Shown here one piece after another: positions 45,921-55,021 of a stretch of DNA of 64,000 nt. This DNA comes from Roseiarcus sp963748545 (GTDB lineage Bacteria > Pseudomonadota > Alphaproteobacteria > Rhizobiales > Beijerinckiaceae): assembly GCA_963748545.1 (NCBI GenBank), contig CAVVJO010000003.1, positions 566,075 to 630,074 on the forward strand. Reading direction: 5' to 3'. Made by a program: the position numbers and the translations under genes. The notes beneath the pieces were generated by a model, which was not told where the DNA came from, ran no database searches, and saw nothing but the letters and a program-made list of their open reading frames with translations. Each line of letters opens with the position of its first letter. The stretch's first letter is position 1.

Positions 45921-46754
45921 CTACTGCCAGCCATCCGGCCTCGGCGAAGGCGCCCACGGCCCAGGCGATATGGGACCCGCGCCGTCGGAATAGGGCCCAG
46001 GCTCCGGATATCCTCCATAAGGACCAGGGCCGTAGTACGCATCCGGCTCCGGCGCGGCCCCCGCAGGCTCCTGCGCCTCGGCCATCGCCCCGGGCTCTTG
46101 CAGGACCACCACCGGCGTTCCCACCGGAACGCGGTTGTAGAGATCGATGATATCGTGGTTGAAGAGACGGATACAACCGCTTGATACAGCGGTGCCGATC
46201 GTCTCCGGCTCGTTCGTTCCGTGCAGGCGGAAATAGGTGTCCTGATTGCCGCGATAGAGATAAAGCGCCCGCGCACCGAGGGGATTGCCGAGCCCGCCGG
46301 CCATACCGCCCGCATAGGCCGCATACCTTGGCATTTTTTCGATCATGCTCTCGGTCGGCGCCCAGCGCGGCCATTCCGCCTTCCTCCCGATGACGGCCTG
46401 CCCTCGGAAATTGAGCGCCTCCTCGCGCCCGACGCCAACCGTGTAGCGGATCGCGACGCCGCCGGGCTGGACGAGATAGAGGCGGCGGTCGGCGACGTCG
46501 ACGACGATCGTTCCGGGCCGGTAGGGGCCCGCGAACGGGACCTGCCGGCGAAGGCGATCCGGGTCGATGGTCGACGCGTCGAGCCCCGGGATCGCATGGC
46601 CGTCGTCCTCGATCGGGCCGTAGCCGGGGAGATATCCGGCCCCCGCGACCCCATGCGGCGCCGAGAGCGGATAGGACCCGCGTTGCGTCGCGCAACCGCC
46701 GAGCAGCGATCCGAGCGCTATGAGCACAGCGCGGCGATCCAGACAGGCCGTCAT
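45921..46754 (-). CDS. L,D-transpeptidase (YkuD domain) lipoprotein
   Basis: A 277-residue envelope enzyme that forms 3-3 peptidoglycan cross-links or attaches proteins to peptidoglycan. From the ATG at 46754 the signal ends in lipobox LGGC, so it is lipid-anchored. The YkuD domain runs from about residue 70 (GTIVVDVADRRLYLVQPGG) to about 215, with the catalytic block YFRLHGTNEPETIGTAVSSG and then the nucleophile Cys in GCIRLFNHDIIDLY. A Pro/Gly/Tyr-rich tail of 50 residues follows. Monocistronic. Confidence 0.93.
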   Translation of the reverse strand: MTACLDRRAVLIALGSLLGGCATQRGSYPLSAPHGVAGAGYLPGYGPIEDDGHAIPGLDASTIDPDRLRRQVPFAGPYRPGTIVVDVADRRLYLVQPGGVAIRYTVGVGREEALNFRGQAVIGRKAEWPRWAPTESMIEKMPRYAAYAGGMAGGLGNPLGARALYLYRGNQDTYFRLHGTNEPETIGTAVSSGCIRLFNHDIIDLYNRVPVGTPVVVLQEPGAMAEAQEPAGAAPEPDAYYGPGPYGGYPEPGPYSDGAGPISPGPWAPSPRPDGWQ

Positions 46755-47302
46755 TCGTCCGACATCCGATTCTCCGGTCGACAGTCTTGAGATTGCACAA
46801 AGCACCGTAGCGAGGCTTGCGCCGCTTTCATGGCGTCCTTCAACGCCCCGTCCCATTTTTTTTGTCGCGCCGTCGAGCGTTGCGACACCCGCGAGCCCGA
46901 CGGTTTGACTTGGCGGCGGGCGATGGCGACAATGAAATCAACGTCGTGGAACGAACGTCGTTAAAACGTGCGGAGCACCGGGCCGTCACTCTTTCGCGCC
47001 CGGCGTGCTCTGGGGTTTTGCCGGATGCCGACGCAACTTTCAAATGCCAGCGTTACAGTGATTCCGTCGAGAATTCGACGTTGAGCTGCTGAAAGCGGAC
47101 TGGGCCGATCTCGGTCTCTCGGGGTGGCCGACCAGCTGAGGACCTTCCCCCTTTACGCGCCGGACAGACGGAAAAAGGGGCTGAAGCCGGGTCAAGTCAC
47201 CCGGAGCGGCGCATAAGTTTCGAAAATTCGGCGTCCCGGGACGCCGGACCGGCTGCAAGGCATTCTGTTCAAGGCGGCCGATAAACCAAGGGAGAAAACG
47301 CA
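46755..47302. other. Intergenic region before the cyclase gene, with an 18-base palindrome
   Basis: About 550 bases between divergent genes. It contains a perfect palindrome at 47229-47246, 57 bases before the cyclase ATG. A short frame around 47080-47140 (FDVELLKADWADLGLSGW) looks protein-like and may be a gene remnant. GGGAGAA lies before the cyclase start. No promoter boxes are clear. Confidence 0.45.
47229..47246. promoter_or_regulatory. Perfect palindrome upstream of the cyclase gene
   Basis: CGGCGTCCCGGGACGCCG reads the same on both strands. Its position fits an operator or a leader hairpin of the gene at 47303. Confidence 0.4.
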
Positions 47303-48137
47303 ATGTGTCCTCCAGGATGCCTCCATAGCATTTGCGAAAACGCGACGCGCCGCGGTCTGCTCAAGGCGAGCTTCGGTCTTGGGCTGGCCGCCGCCTCTGT
47401 TCCCATGTTCGCCGCCACGCCAGTTCGGGCGGCGGCGCAGACACGCAGTTTCACCGATGTGGTGGACCTCACCCATCCCCTCTACGAGGGCTTCCCGACG
47501 TTTGACGGATCGAAATGGTTCACCAAGGAGCCTTTCCTGACCTACGCGAAGGACAAGCTCAACATCAACCGCTGGATGGTTATCGAACATACCGGCACGC
47601 ACATGGACGCGCCGCTTCACTTCTCGGCCGACGGCCACAGTTTGGATATGCTTCCCATCGACGATCTGGTTGTGCCTCTCGCCATCATCGACATCTCGCA
47701 GCGCGCCCAGGACAATCCTGACAGCGCCGTGACGCCTGATGATATCAAGGCGTGGGAATCGAAGAATGGGCCGCTCCCGGAAGGCTGCTGCGTCGCCATG
47801 AATTCCGGCTGGGGCAAGCTCCTGGAACTCTCCGCGCTTCGCCGGACGAGACGACGCCGGCAAGAATCACACCCCGGGCTTCCACGGCGAGACGTCGCAC
47901 CTGCTCATGTCCGAGCGCAATGTGAAAGGACTCGGCGTCGACACCCTGTCGCTTGATCTCGGCGTCAACACGGGTCCTTTCCCTGTCCATAATTCGTGGC
48001 TTCCCAGCGGCCGCTGGGGCGTCGAGTGCCTGGCCAATCTCGATACGCTGCCCGTGAAGGGCGCCCATCTCGTTTGTGGAGGATTGAAGGTCAAGGGCGC
48101 GACCGGGGGCCCGAGCCGCGTGATCGCGCTCGTGTAA
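47303..48137 (+). CDS. Tat-exported cyclase-family metal hydrolase (one frameshift)
   Basis: Kynurenine-formamidase/cyclase-like hydrolase. The N-terminus ATRRGLLKASFGLGLAAASV is a Tat signal. The mature part has VVDLTHPLYEGFPTFDG and the metal-binding HTGTHMDAPLHF (HxGTHxDxPxH), with VAMNSGWG downstream. Near 47840 an inserted base shifts the frame; it continues SERNVKGLGVDTLSLDLG and GAHLVCGGLKVKGATGGPSR to the end, for 277 residues. The family includes arylformamidase and isatin hydrolase; a periplasmic location makes the formamidase role less likely. Single gene, with a hairpin after the stop. Confidence 0.87.
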
Positions 48138-48145
48138 TTCAACGG

Positions 48146-48174
48146 CGAGCCCGGCGCTCTGGCGGCCGGGCTCG
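48146..48174 (+). terminator. Hairpin after the cyclase gene
   Basis: Perfect 10-base arms CGAGCCCGGC / GCCGGGCTCG with a 9-base loop, starting nine bases after the stop. No T-run, so a Rho-dependent or stabilising role is possible. Confidence 0.5.
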
Positions 48175-48315
48175 CGACTGTTCGCGGCCCAGCGCTGACC
48201 CCGGGTCCGGAGCGTTGCGAGACCCGCGCGCCTCCGGCCCTTCCCCATGCCGTGATTTTCCGCTAGGCACGGCGCCTCGCGCTCATGTCCATAGAGATCA
48301 AGGCGGACTTCGTCA

Positions 48316-50110
48316 ATGCATCGCTATCGCACGCACACCTGCGGCGCCCTTGACGCTGGCCGAGGACGGCGCTGCCGTCCGCCTTTCCGGCTGGTGCCAC
48401 CGCATCCGCGACCACGGCGGCGTGCTGTTCATCGACCTGCGCGACCATTACGGCCTGACCCAATGCGTGGTCGATCCGGATTCGCCAGCCTTCAAGCGAC
48501 GGCCGAAAAGCTGCGCTCGGAATTCGTCGTCCGGGTCGACGGCGCCGTGCGCAAGCGCCCCGCCGGCACCGAGAATCCGGACATGCCGACCGGCCTGATC
48601 GAGGTCTATGTCCGCGACATCGAGGTGCTCGGCCCGGCGGGCGAACTGCCGCTGCCGGTCTTCGGCGACCAGCCATATCCCGAGGACACGCGGCTGCGCT
48701 ACCGCTTCCTCGATCTCCGGCGCGAGAAGCTGCATCAGAACATCATGCTGCGCGGGCGGGTGATCGACTGCTGCGCGCGCGGATGAAGGCGCAGGGCTTC
48801 TTCGAGTTCCAGACGCCGATCCTGACCGCGTCGAGCCCCGAGGGCGCGCGCGACTATCCTCGTGCCCTCGCGCATTCATCCGGGCAAGTTCTATGCGCTG
48901 CCGCAGGCGCCGCAGCAGTTCAAGCAGCTGATCATGGTGGCGGGCTTCGACCGCTATTTCCAGATCGCGCCCTGCTTCCGCGACGAGGACGCGCGCGCCG
49001 ACCGCTCGCCCGGCGAATTCTACCAGCTCGATATCGAGATGAGCTTCGTCACCCAGGAGGACGTGTTCGCCGCGGTCGAGCCGGTGCTGCGCGGCGTGTT
49101 CGAGGAGTTCGGCGCGGGCAAGCCGGTGACGCAGAAATTCCCGATGATCCCCTACGCCGAGGCGATGCTGAAATACGGCGTCGACAAGCCGGACCTGCGC
49201 AACCCGATCGTGATCGCCGACGTGACGGAGGTGTTTTCGCGCGACGACGTCACCTTCAACGCGTTCAAGAAAGTCATCAAGGCGGGCGGCGTCGTGCGGG
49301 CGATTCCCGCGCCGGGCGCCTCGAAGCAGCCGCGCTCGTTCTTCGACAAGCTCAACGACTGGGCGAAGGGCGAGGGCGCGCCGGGTCTCGGCTATATCAT
49401 CTTCGAGGGCGAGGGCGAGGCGCTGACCGGCAAGGGGCCGATCGCCAAGTTCCTGCCCGCCGAGGCGCAGAAGGCGCTCGTCGCCAAAGCCGGGCTCAAG
49501 GCCGGCGACGCCGTGTTCTTCGCCTGCGACAAGGCGGACAAGGCCGCGAAGCTCGCGGGCGCGGCGCGCATCCGAGTCGGCAACGAACTTGGGGGTCTGC
49601 AAGAAGGACGTGTTCGAGTTCTGCTGGATCGTCGACTTCCCGATGTACGAGTGGAACGAGGAGGAGAAGAAGATCGACTTCTCCCACAATCCGTTCTCGA
49701 TGCCGCAGGGCGGCCTCGAGGCGCTGGAGACCCAGGACCCGCTGACGATCAAGGCGTTCCAGTACGACATCGTCTGCAACGGCGTCGAATTGTCGTCCGG
49801 CGCGATCCGCAACCATCACCCCGACATCATGAAGAAGGCGTTCGCGATCGCCGGCTACGACGAGGACGTGCTGATCGAGAAGTTCGGCGGCATGTACCGC
49901 GCCTTCCAGTGCGGCGCGCCGCCCCACGGCGGCATCGCGCCCGGCGTCGACCGCATCGTCATGCTGCTCGCCGGCGAGGAGAACCTGCGCGAAGTGGTGC
50001 TGTTCCCGATGAACCAGCGCGCCGAGGACCTGATGATGGGCGCGCCCGCGCACGCGACGCCGAAGCAACTGCGCGAGCTGCACATTCGGCTGAACCTGCC
50101 GGAAAAGTAG
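48316..50110 (+). CDS. aspS: Aspartyl-tRNA synthetase (several frameshifts)
   Basis: Class II synthetase, about 598 residues. From the ATG at 48316 (HRYRTHTCGAL): OB-fold anticodon domain (VRLSGWCHRIRDHGGVLFID), motif 2 region QLIMVAGFDRYFQIAPCFRD with EFYQLDIEMSF, a bacterial GAD insertion domain (about residues 290-420), and motif 3 GGIAPGVDRIVMLLAGE, ending LHIRLNLPEK. Frame changes lie near 48350, 48500, 48770, 48860 and 49595. The bacterial-type enzyme in alphaproteobacteria is often non-discriminating, charging tRNA-Asn as well; the sequence alone does not decide this. Confidence 0.93.
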
Positions 50111-50130
50111 GGCGTCCCCGAGGGCGCCCT
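50109..50130 (+). terminator. Hairpin after aspS
   Basis: AGGGCG and CGCCCT arms overlap the aspS stop codon, with a 10-base loop. Short and without a T-run; weak terminator candidate. Confidence 0.35.
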
Positions 50131-50215
50131 CCACAGCCCGCCGCAAGACGCGCGTCCTGGCCGCCGCGAAGCGATGCGCCGTGTTGCGCGGACGGAATCC
50201 CTATGTAACTATCAT

Positions 50216-50260
50216 GTCAGCCTACGCTGACGGGGCGCCGTAACTTGCGCGCGCGCAAGT
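50216..50260. promoter_or_regulatory. Two palindromes upstream of the sugar ABC operon
   Basis: GTCAGC-CTAC-GCTGAC (50216-50231) and the perfect 18-base palindrome ACTTGCGCGCGCGCAAGT (50243-50260) lie 88-132 bases before the ATG of the binding-protein gene. LacI-, ROK- or GntR-type regulators of sugar operons bind sites of this kind; no regulator gene is adjacent, so the pairing is inference. Confidence 0.55.
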
Positions 50261-50347
50261 CTATCGTCGGCGCAGGAACAGATACGCATAAACGATCGAG
50301 CCGGCGCCGACAGAGCGCCGTCAGCAAACTGCAGGGAGGAACGAGCA

Positions 50348-51658
50348 ATGCCTAAGGGTCTCAACGACCTCACTCGACGTGGTTTCTTGCGTTCAACCGC
50401 GCTTGTCGGCGCCGGAGCGGCGACGACTGCAATCGGGATTGCGCCAGCCCGCGCCGCGCCCGTTGAGATCCAGTATTTTTACCGCGCCGCCTGGCCGACA
50501 TCGGAGACCTACGCGAACTGGCTGATCGACGAATTCAACAAGAAGAATGGCGACCGCATCCACGTGACAGGCGCCAGCGTGGACGGCGAGACCTACAAGA
50601 CCAAGCAAACCATCGAGATCAGTTCGAGCGACCCGCCCGATGTTTTCTATTCGTGGGAAGGCGGCCGGGCGGGGGAGATCATAAAGGGCGGTTTTGCCGC
50701 AGATCTAACCGACTACTATAAGAAGTTCGGCTGGGACAAGTCGCTCAATTCGGCGAGCGTTTCGCTGGCGCAGTTCAACGGAAAGCCGTACTTCGTTCCG
50801 ACCGAGATCGGCGCCTCCGTTGTCTGGTACCGGAAGGACCTTCACGACAAGCTCGGGCTTAAAGTCCCCACCACATGGGACGAGATGATGGCGAACGCGG
50901 CCAAGGCCAAGGCGGCCGGAATCGCGCCCTTCATGCTGTCGAACCAGAAGAAGTGGCCGGCGCAGTTCATGTGGTCGGCGATGATGGTCAACAAGTACGG
51001 CCTCGACGCCTACCAGGGACTGATCGACAACAAGATCCCCTGGACCGATCCCCGGGCCGTCGACATCACCGCCATGATGAAGAAGCTCGCGGACGACGGC
51101 ATGTTCATCGAAAACTTCAATTCGATCGACTTCGCGCCGGCGCAGGTTCCCTGGGCTCAAGGAAAGGCTCTCTACTGGTACAAGGGCTCGTTCATCCTGG
51201 GCAGCTTCCGGGGCGATCTGAAGCAGTGCTGCTCCGAGCCGATCGACTGGTTCGCCTTTCCGCAGATGGGCGATCGCAAGCCGGTCATGTCCATCTATGA
51301 CGAGGACACGGTGATGATCCATGCGGCGAGCAAGAACAAGGACGCCGCCGCCGAATTCGTGAATTTCATGGTCTCTCCGGCAGCCTCGGCCAAGAAGCTC
51401 GAGATCGACAAGCCTTACGCGTCGAACGCCTCGACCGATCTGTCCCAGCTCTCGCCGATGGAGCAGCGTCTCGGCAAGGCGATGGCCGATGCGGGCTCCT
51501 ACACCTTCATGCATGTCGATCACGGCACGCCGCCCGCCATTTCGGACCGCTTTCTCGACGCGCTTCAGGGCGTGCTCGCTGGCGCGATAGAGCCGAAGGA
51601 GGCGATGGAGGCGACCGAGACGGAGGCCGAGCGCGTGCGCGGCAAGATCAAGACCTGA
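50348..51658 (+). CDS. Sugar ABC transporter substrate-binding protein, Tat-exported
   Basis: Family-1 extracellular solute-binding protein, 436 residues. GGGAGG precedes the ATG. The N-terminus TRRGFLRSTALVGAGAATTA is a Tat signal with cleavage after ARA. The mature protein shows the usual two-lobe plan: IQYFYRAAWPTSETYANWLI, DPPDVFYSWEGGRAGEII, YFVPTEIGASVVWYRKDLHD, VPTTWDEMMANAAKAKAAGI and a C-terminal DALQGVLAGAIEPKEAME. First gene of a complete importer with two permeases and an ATPase; CUT1-type sugar uptake is inferred from the set. The sugar is unknown. Confidence 0.92.
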   Translation: MPKGLNDLTRRGFLRSTALVGAGAATTAIGIAPARAAPVEIQYFYRAAWPTSETYANWLIDEFNKKNGDRIHVTGASVDGETYKTKQTIEISSSDPPDVFYSWEGGRAGEIIKGGFAADLTDYYKKFGWDKSLNSASVSLAQFNGKPYFVPTEIGASVVWYRKDLHDKLGLKVPTTWDEMMANAAKAKAAGIAPFMLSNQKKWPAQFMWSAMMVNKYGLDAYQGLIDNKIPWTDPRAVDITAMMKKLADDGMFIENFNSIDFAPAQVPWAQGKALYWYKGSFILGSFRGDLKQCCSEPIDWFAFPQMGDRKPVMSIYDEDTVMIHAASKNKDAAAEFVNFMVSPAASAKKLEIDKPYASNASTDLSQLSPMEQRLGKAMADAGSYTFMHVDHGTPPAISDRFLDALQGVLAGAIEPKEAMEATETEAERVRGKIKT

Positions 51659-51821
51659 AGACCGAGAGCCTCTGACGAAGCGTACGGAAGCGGGAGCCGA
51701 TAGGCTTCCGCCACTGCCGAACAGGCGATCCGTTTTGCGGGCGGCGCCGATGGACCGCGAGGCTTTGTGAAGGCAAGAGGCGCCGCTTTCGGCGTCCTCG
51801 CCTTACGGGGAAGGGGCAAGA

Positions 51822-52744
51822 ATGGCTTCGAGGATGAGCGACGAACGGACGTCATTCGTCGCCTTCGCGCGACAGCATGTCTTCGTCACGCTGTTTGGTC
51901 TCGTCCTGCCGGTCGTCCTGTTCGCCGGATTTATCGGCTATCCCATCGTTTATACGATCTATCTGAGTTTCTTTGAATGGAACGGGATGGCGCCGACCAA
52001 GACGTTCGTCGGGTTCGCCAATTTCAGCTATATGCTGGGCGACAAGTATTTCTATATCGCCCTGGAAAACAATCTGAAATGGCTGGTGGTCTCGCTGGCC
52101 TTCCCCGTCGTGCTTGGATTTTTGATCGCCTACGCAATGCGCGTTCGCGCGGTCTACCTCCCGACCCTGTTGCGCACGGCGATCTTCTTTCCGGTGACCA
52201 TGTCGCTTGTCGCCGTCGGGCTCATGTTCCTCCTGATCCTCAACCCCATTTTCGGAGCGTTCGACAGCATCCTGCGCGCGCTGGGCCTTGGCTTTCTGGT
52301 TCGTGAGTGGTTCGGCGACTATCGCATCGCGATCTACACGCTGGCGGTCGTCGGCGGGTGGGCCTTCACCGGGCTGCCGATGATCTTCTACTTCGCCGGG
52401 ATCGGCGACGTTCCCAAAGAGACGTTCGACGCGGCCAGGATCGAGGGCGCAGGACATCTTCGGATGATGCTGCGGGTCGCCTTGCCTCAACTTCGCCCGG
52501 TGACTGCCGTCGTCGTGATGCTCACGCTGTTCGAGTCGCTGAAAGCGTTCGACCTGATCGCGGTGATGACGAAGGGGCGCCGTTCGGTCGAACCAACGTG
52601 CTCGGCTACCTCGTCTACCTGGAGAGCTTTTGGAACTCTCGCTTCGGCTACGGGGCGGCCGTCAGCGTGGCCATTCTCGTGCTCTCGATCGCCGTCGCGG
52701 CGTTGCTGCTCGGCAAGTTGTTCAGGGGCGCCTTCGATGTCTAA
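51822..52744 (+). CDS. Sugar ABC transporter permease 1, MalF-like (one frameshift)
   Basis: Inner-membrane subunit, six helices, about 307 residues. AAGGGG lies before the ATG at 51822. FGLVLPVVLFAGFIGYPIVY forms the first helix, and GAGHLRMMLRVALPQLRP is the EAA loop (coupling helix region) contacting the ATPase. Near 52575 a base is missing in a ggggg-like run after VMTKG; the next frame gives RTNVLGYLVYLESFWNSRFG and the last helix to 52744. The next permease gene begins within its end. Confidence 0.9.
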
Positions 52745-53610
52745 GGCGGCCATGATCCATCCCGGGCGGACGCTTATCCGACTGCGCTACGCGGCGCCGA
52801 AGATTCTTCGCGACGCTCTTTGCGCTCCTTCTCGCAGCGGTGTGGATCGGTCCGCTGGCGCTCATGGTCATCACCTCGATCAAGCCGAACAGCGAATTTC
52901 TCAACGGACCCTTCGCGCTGCCGATCGCGCCGACGCTCGAACCCTATGTGAAGGTCTGGCAGGGACTGAAGTTCGGCGTGCTCATGCAGAACAGCCTGCT
53001 TTACGCCGCCACGGGTTCGGCGCTCGCGGTCGGACTTGCGCTCGTCCCGGCGTTCGCGCTTAGTCGTTTCGAGCCTCCAGGCAAGAGATATATTTTCGCG
53101 TTGCTGCTGACGGGACTGATGCTCCCGCAACAGACCGTCCTTATTCCCCTTTATGACATCCTGCGATGGCTGCACCTGTTTGACACCCGCATCGGCCTGA
53201 TCATCGTTCACGGCGTTTACGGGATGCCTTCCCAGATCCTGATCCTGCGCGGATTCATGACCGCCATTCCACGCGATATCGAGAAGGCCGCGCAGATCGA
53301 GGGGGCGACGGACTTCCAGATTTTCACCAAGGTGATCCTGCCGCTCGCAGTGCCGGGGATCGTCGTCGGCTACACGCTGAACTTCATCGCGATCTGGAAG
53401 GAGTTCGTGTTCGCCCTGGTGTTCCTGAACAGCGAGGCGATTTTCCCGGTCACCGTCGGGATGCTGAAACTCAACAGCGATCGTTACATATCCGCGTTCA
53501 ACTTGCCGTCGGCGGGCCTCGTCATCTCGCAGATCCCAATCGCGATCCTGTTCATCCTGGCTTACCGCTGGATTTCGAGCGGCAACTTCGTGGGTTCGGT
53601 CAAAGGCTGA
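52737..53610 (+). CDS. Sugar ABC transporter permease 2, MalG-like (one frameshift)
   Basis: Second membrane subunit, about 285-290 residues. ATG choices are 52737, overlapping the previous stop, or 52752. After a short basic N-terminus one extra base near 52797 shifts the frame; the first helix (FFATLFALLLAAVWIGPLAL) is restored by its removal. The EAA loop reads PRDIEKAAQIEGATDFQIFT, typical of MalG. The C-terminus ends SGNFVGSVKG, again characteristic of CUT1 permeases. Followed by the ATPase gene after 21 bases. Confidence 0.9.
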
Positions 53611-53631
53611 ACAGGGAGCAGAAGCGCGTCC

Positions 53632-54736
53632 ATGGCCAACGTTTCCCTGGTCGACATCGAGAAGCGTTTCGGCGCCCATGTCGTGATCCCCAGCCTCAGT
53701 CTTGAAATTGCGGACGGATCTTTCGTCGTGCTGGTCGGCCCGTCGGGTTGCGGCAAGACCACGACGCTGAACATGATCGCGGGTCTGGAGACGATCACTG
53801 CCGGCCAGTTGCTGATTGGCGGCCGCGACGTGACGGACATGCCGCCAAAGGATCGCGACATCGCAATGGTCTTCCAGTCCTACGCGCTGTTTCCTCATAT
53901 GACGGTCTTCGACAACATCGCCTTCGGCATGAAAATCAGGCGGCTGGCGAAAGGCGAGATCCAGTCGCAAGTTCAGGGCGTCGCCGACCGGCTGCGCATC
54001 GGATCGCTGCTCGACCGCCTGCCGAAGGCGCTTTCCGGCGGGCAGCGTCAGCGGGTTGCGCTTGCCCGCGCGTTGGTTCGGCGTCCCGGCGTCTTCCTGA
54101 TGGACGAGCCGCTGTCGAACCTCGACGCGAAGCTTCGCATCGAGGCGCGAAGTTTCCTTGCCAAGATGCATCACGAGATCGGCGTGACGACCGTCTACGT
54201 CACGCACGATCAGTCTGAGGCGATGACGATGGGGGACACGATCGTGGTGATGAAGGACGGCGTCATCCAGCAGTCCGCTTCGCCCCTCGTCGTCTACAAT
54301 ATGCCCGCCAACACCTTCGTCGCCGGCTTCATCGGTTCGCCCGCGATGAATTTCATCGAACTCTCCATCGCCGGCTCGAAGATCATCGACCCGGACAACG
54401 GCTTTGCGATCACCATCCCGGATCGGCTGCTTGGCGCTCTGAAGGGATACGGAAAACCGAAGGTTGTCCTCGGCGTACGGCCCGAGGCGCTACGTCCCGC
54501 GCCTCGGAGCGCCAATTCTCCAGGCGCGCCGCTGCTCTCCATCGATGTCGCGCAACACCTCGGACATGAAACGCTGCTTGACGCTTCGAGCGGACCGCAT
54601 CGAATTGTCGCGAGGGTCGCCGCTTCCGACGATTTCGCGTATCGGGGAAAAGCGGCCCTTCCTTTTCGACGCCGAGCATATGCATCTTTTTGATCAGGAC
54701 ACCGGCGCCAATCTGGCGTTGAGGCCCAACGTCTGA
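53632..54736 (+). CDS. Sugar ABC transporter ATPase, MalK/UgpC type (one frameshift near 3' end)
   Basis: Cytoplasmic ATPase. Walker A GPSGCGKTTTLNMIAG, Q-loop MVFQSYALFPHMTV, signature LSGGQRQRVALARAL, Walker B VFLMDEPLSNLDAKLR and the switch His in YVTHDQSEAMTMGD. A C-terminal TOBE/regulatory domain of about 120 residues follows, including NFIELSIAGSK and LGVRPEAL. Near 54640 one extra base in 'cggggaaaag' shifts the frame; the proper end FLFDAEHMHLFDQDTGANL lies in the next frame, for 367 residues. Last gene of the importer operon. Confidence 0.92.
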
Positions 54737-55021
54737 CCGCGGGTCGAGCGGCCCGGCAGGCAGACGTCGTTCCGGCGCGCTGACTTCAGAAAAAATCGCA
54801 AGATCCTTCTCAAGTCGAGCCGAACCCGTCATAGATGCCATGCCGGATTCGGCGAGCGGGGCGCGAGGAGGTCGGCGCCGGCCACCCTGCGGGGGCGATC
54901 CGAAAATCGCGGCGCGGTTTGGCGTTGTCCAGGGCCAGCGGGTGCGGTCCCCGCCCCGCAGCGCGGGGTGAGGGCGTTCCGAGGGCAGAGTAAAGAACGA
55001 AGTTGCAGGGAGGAGATGGCG

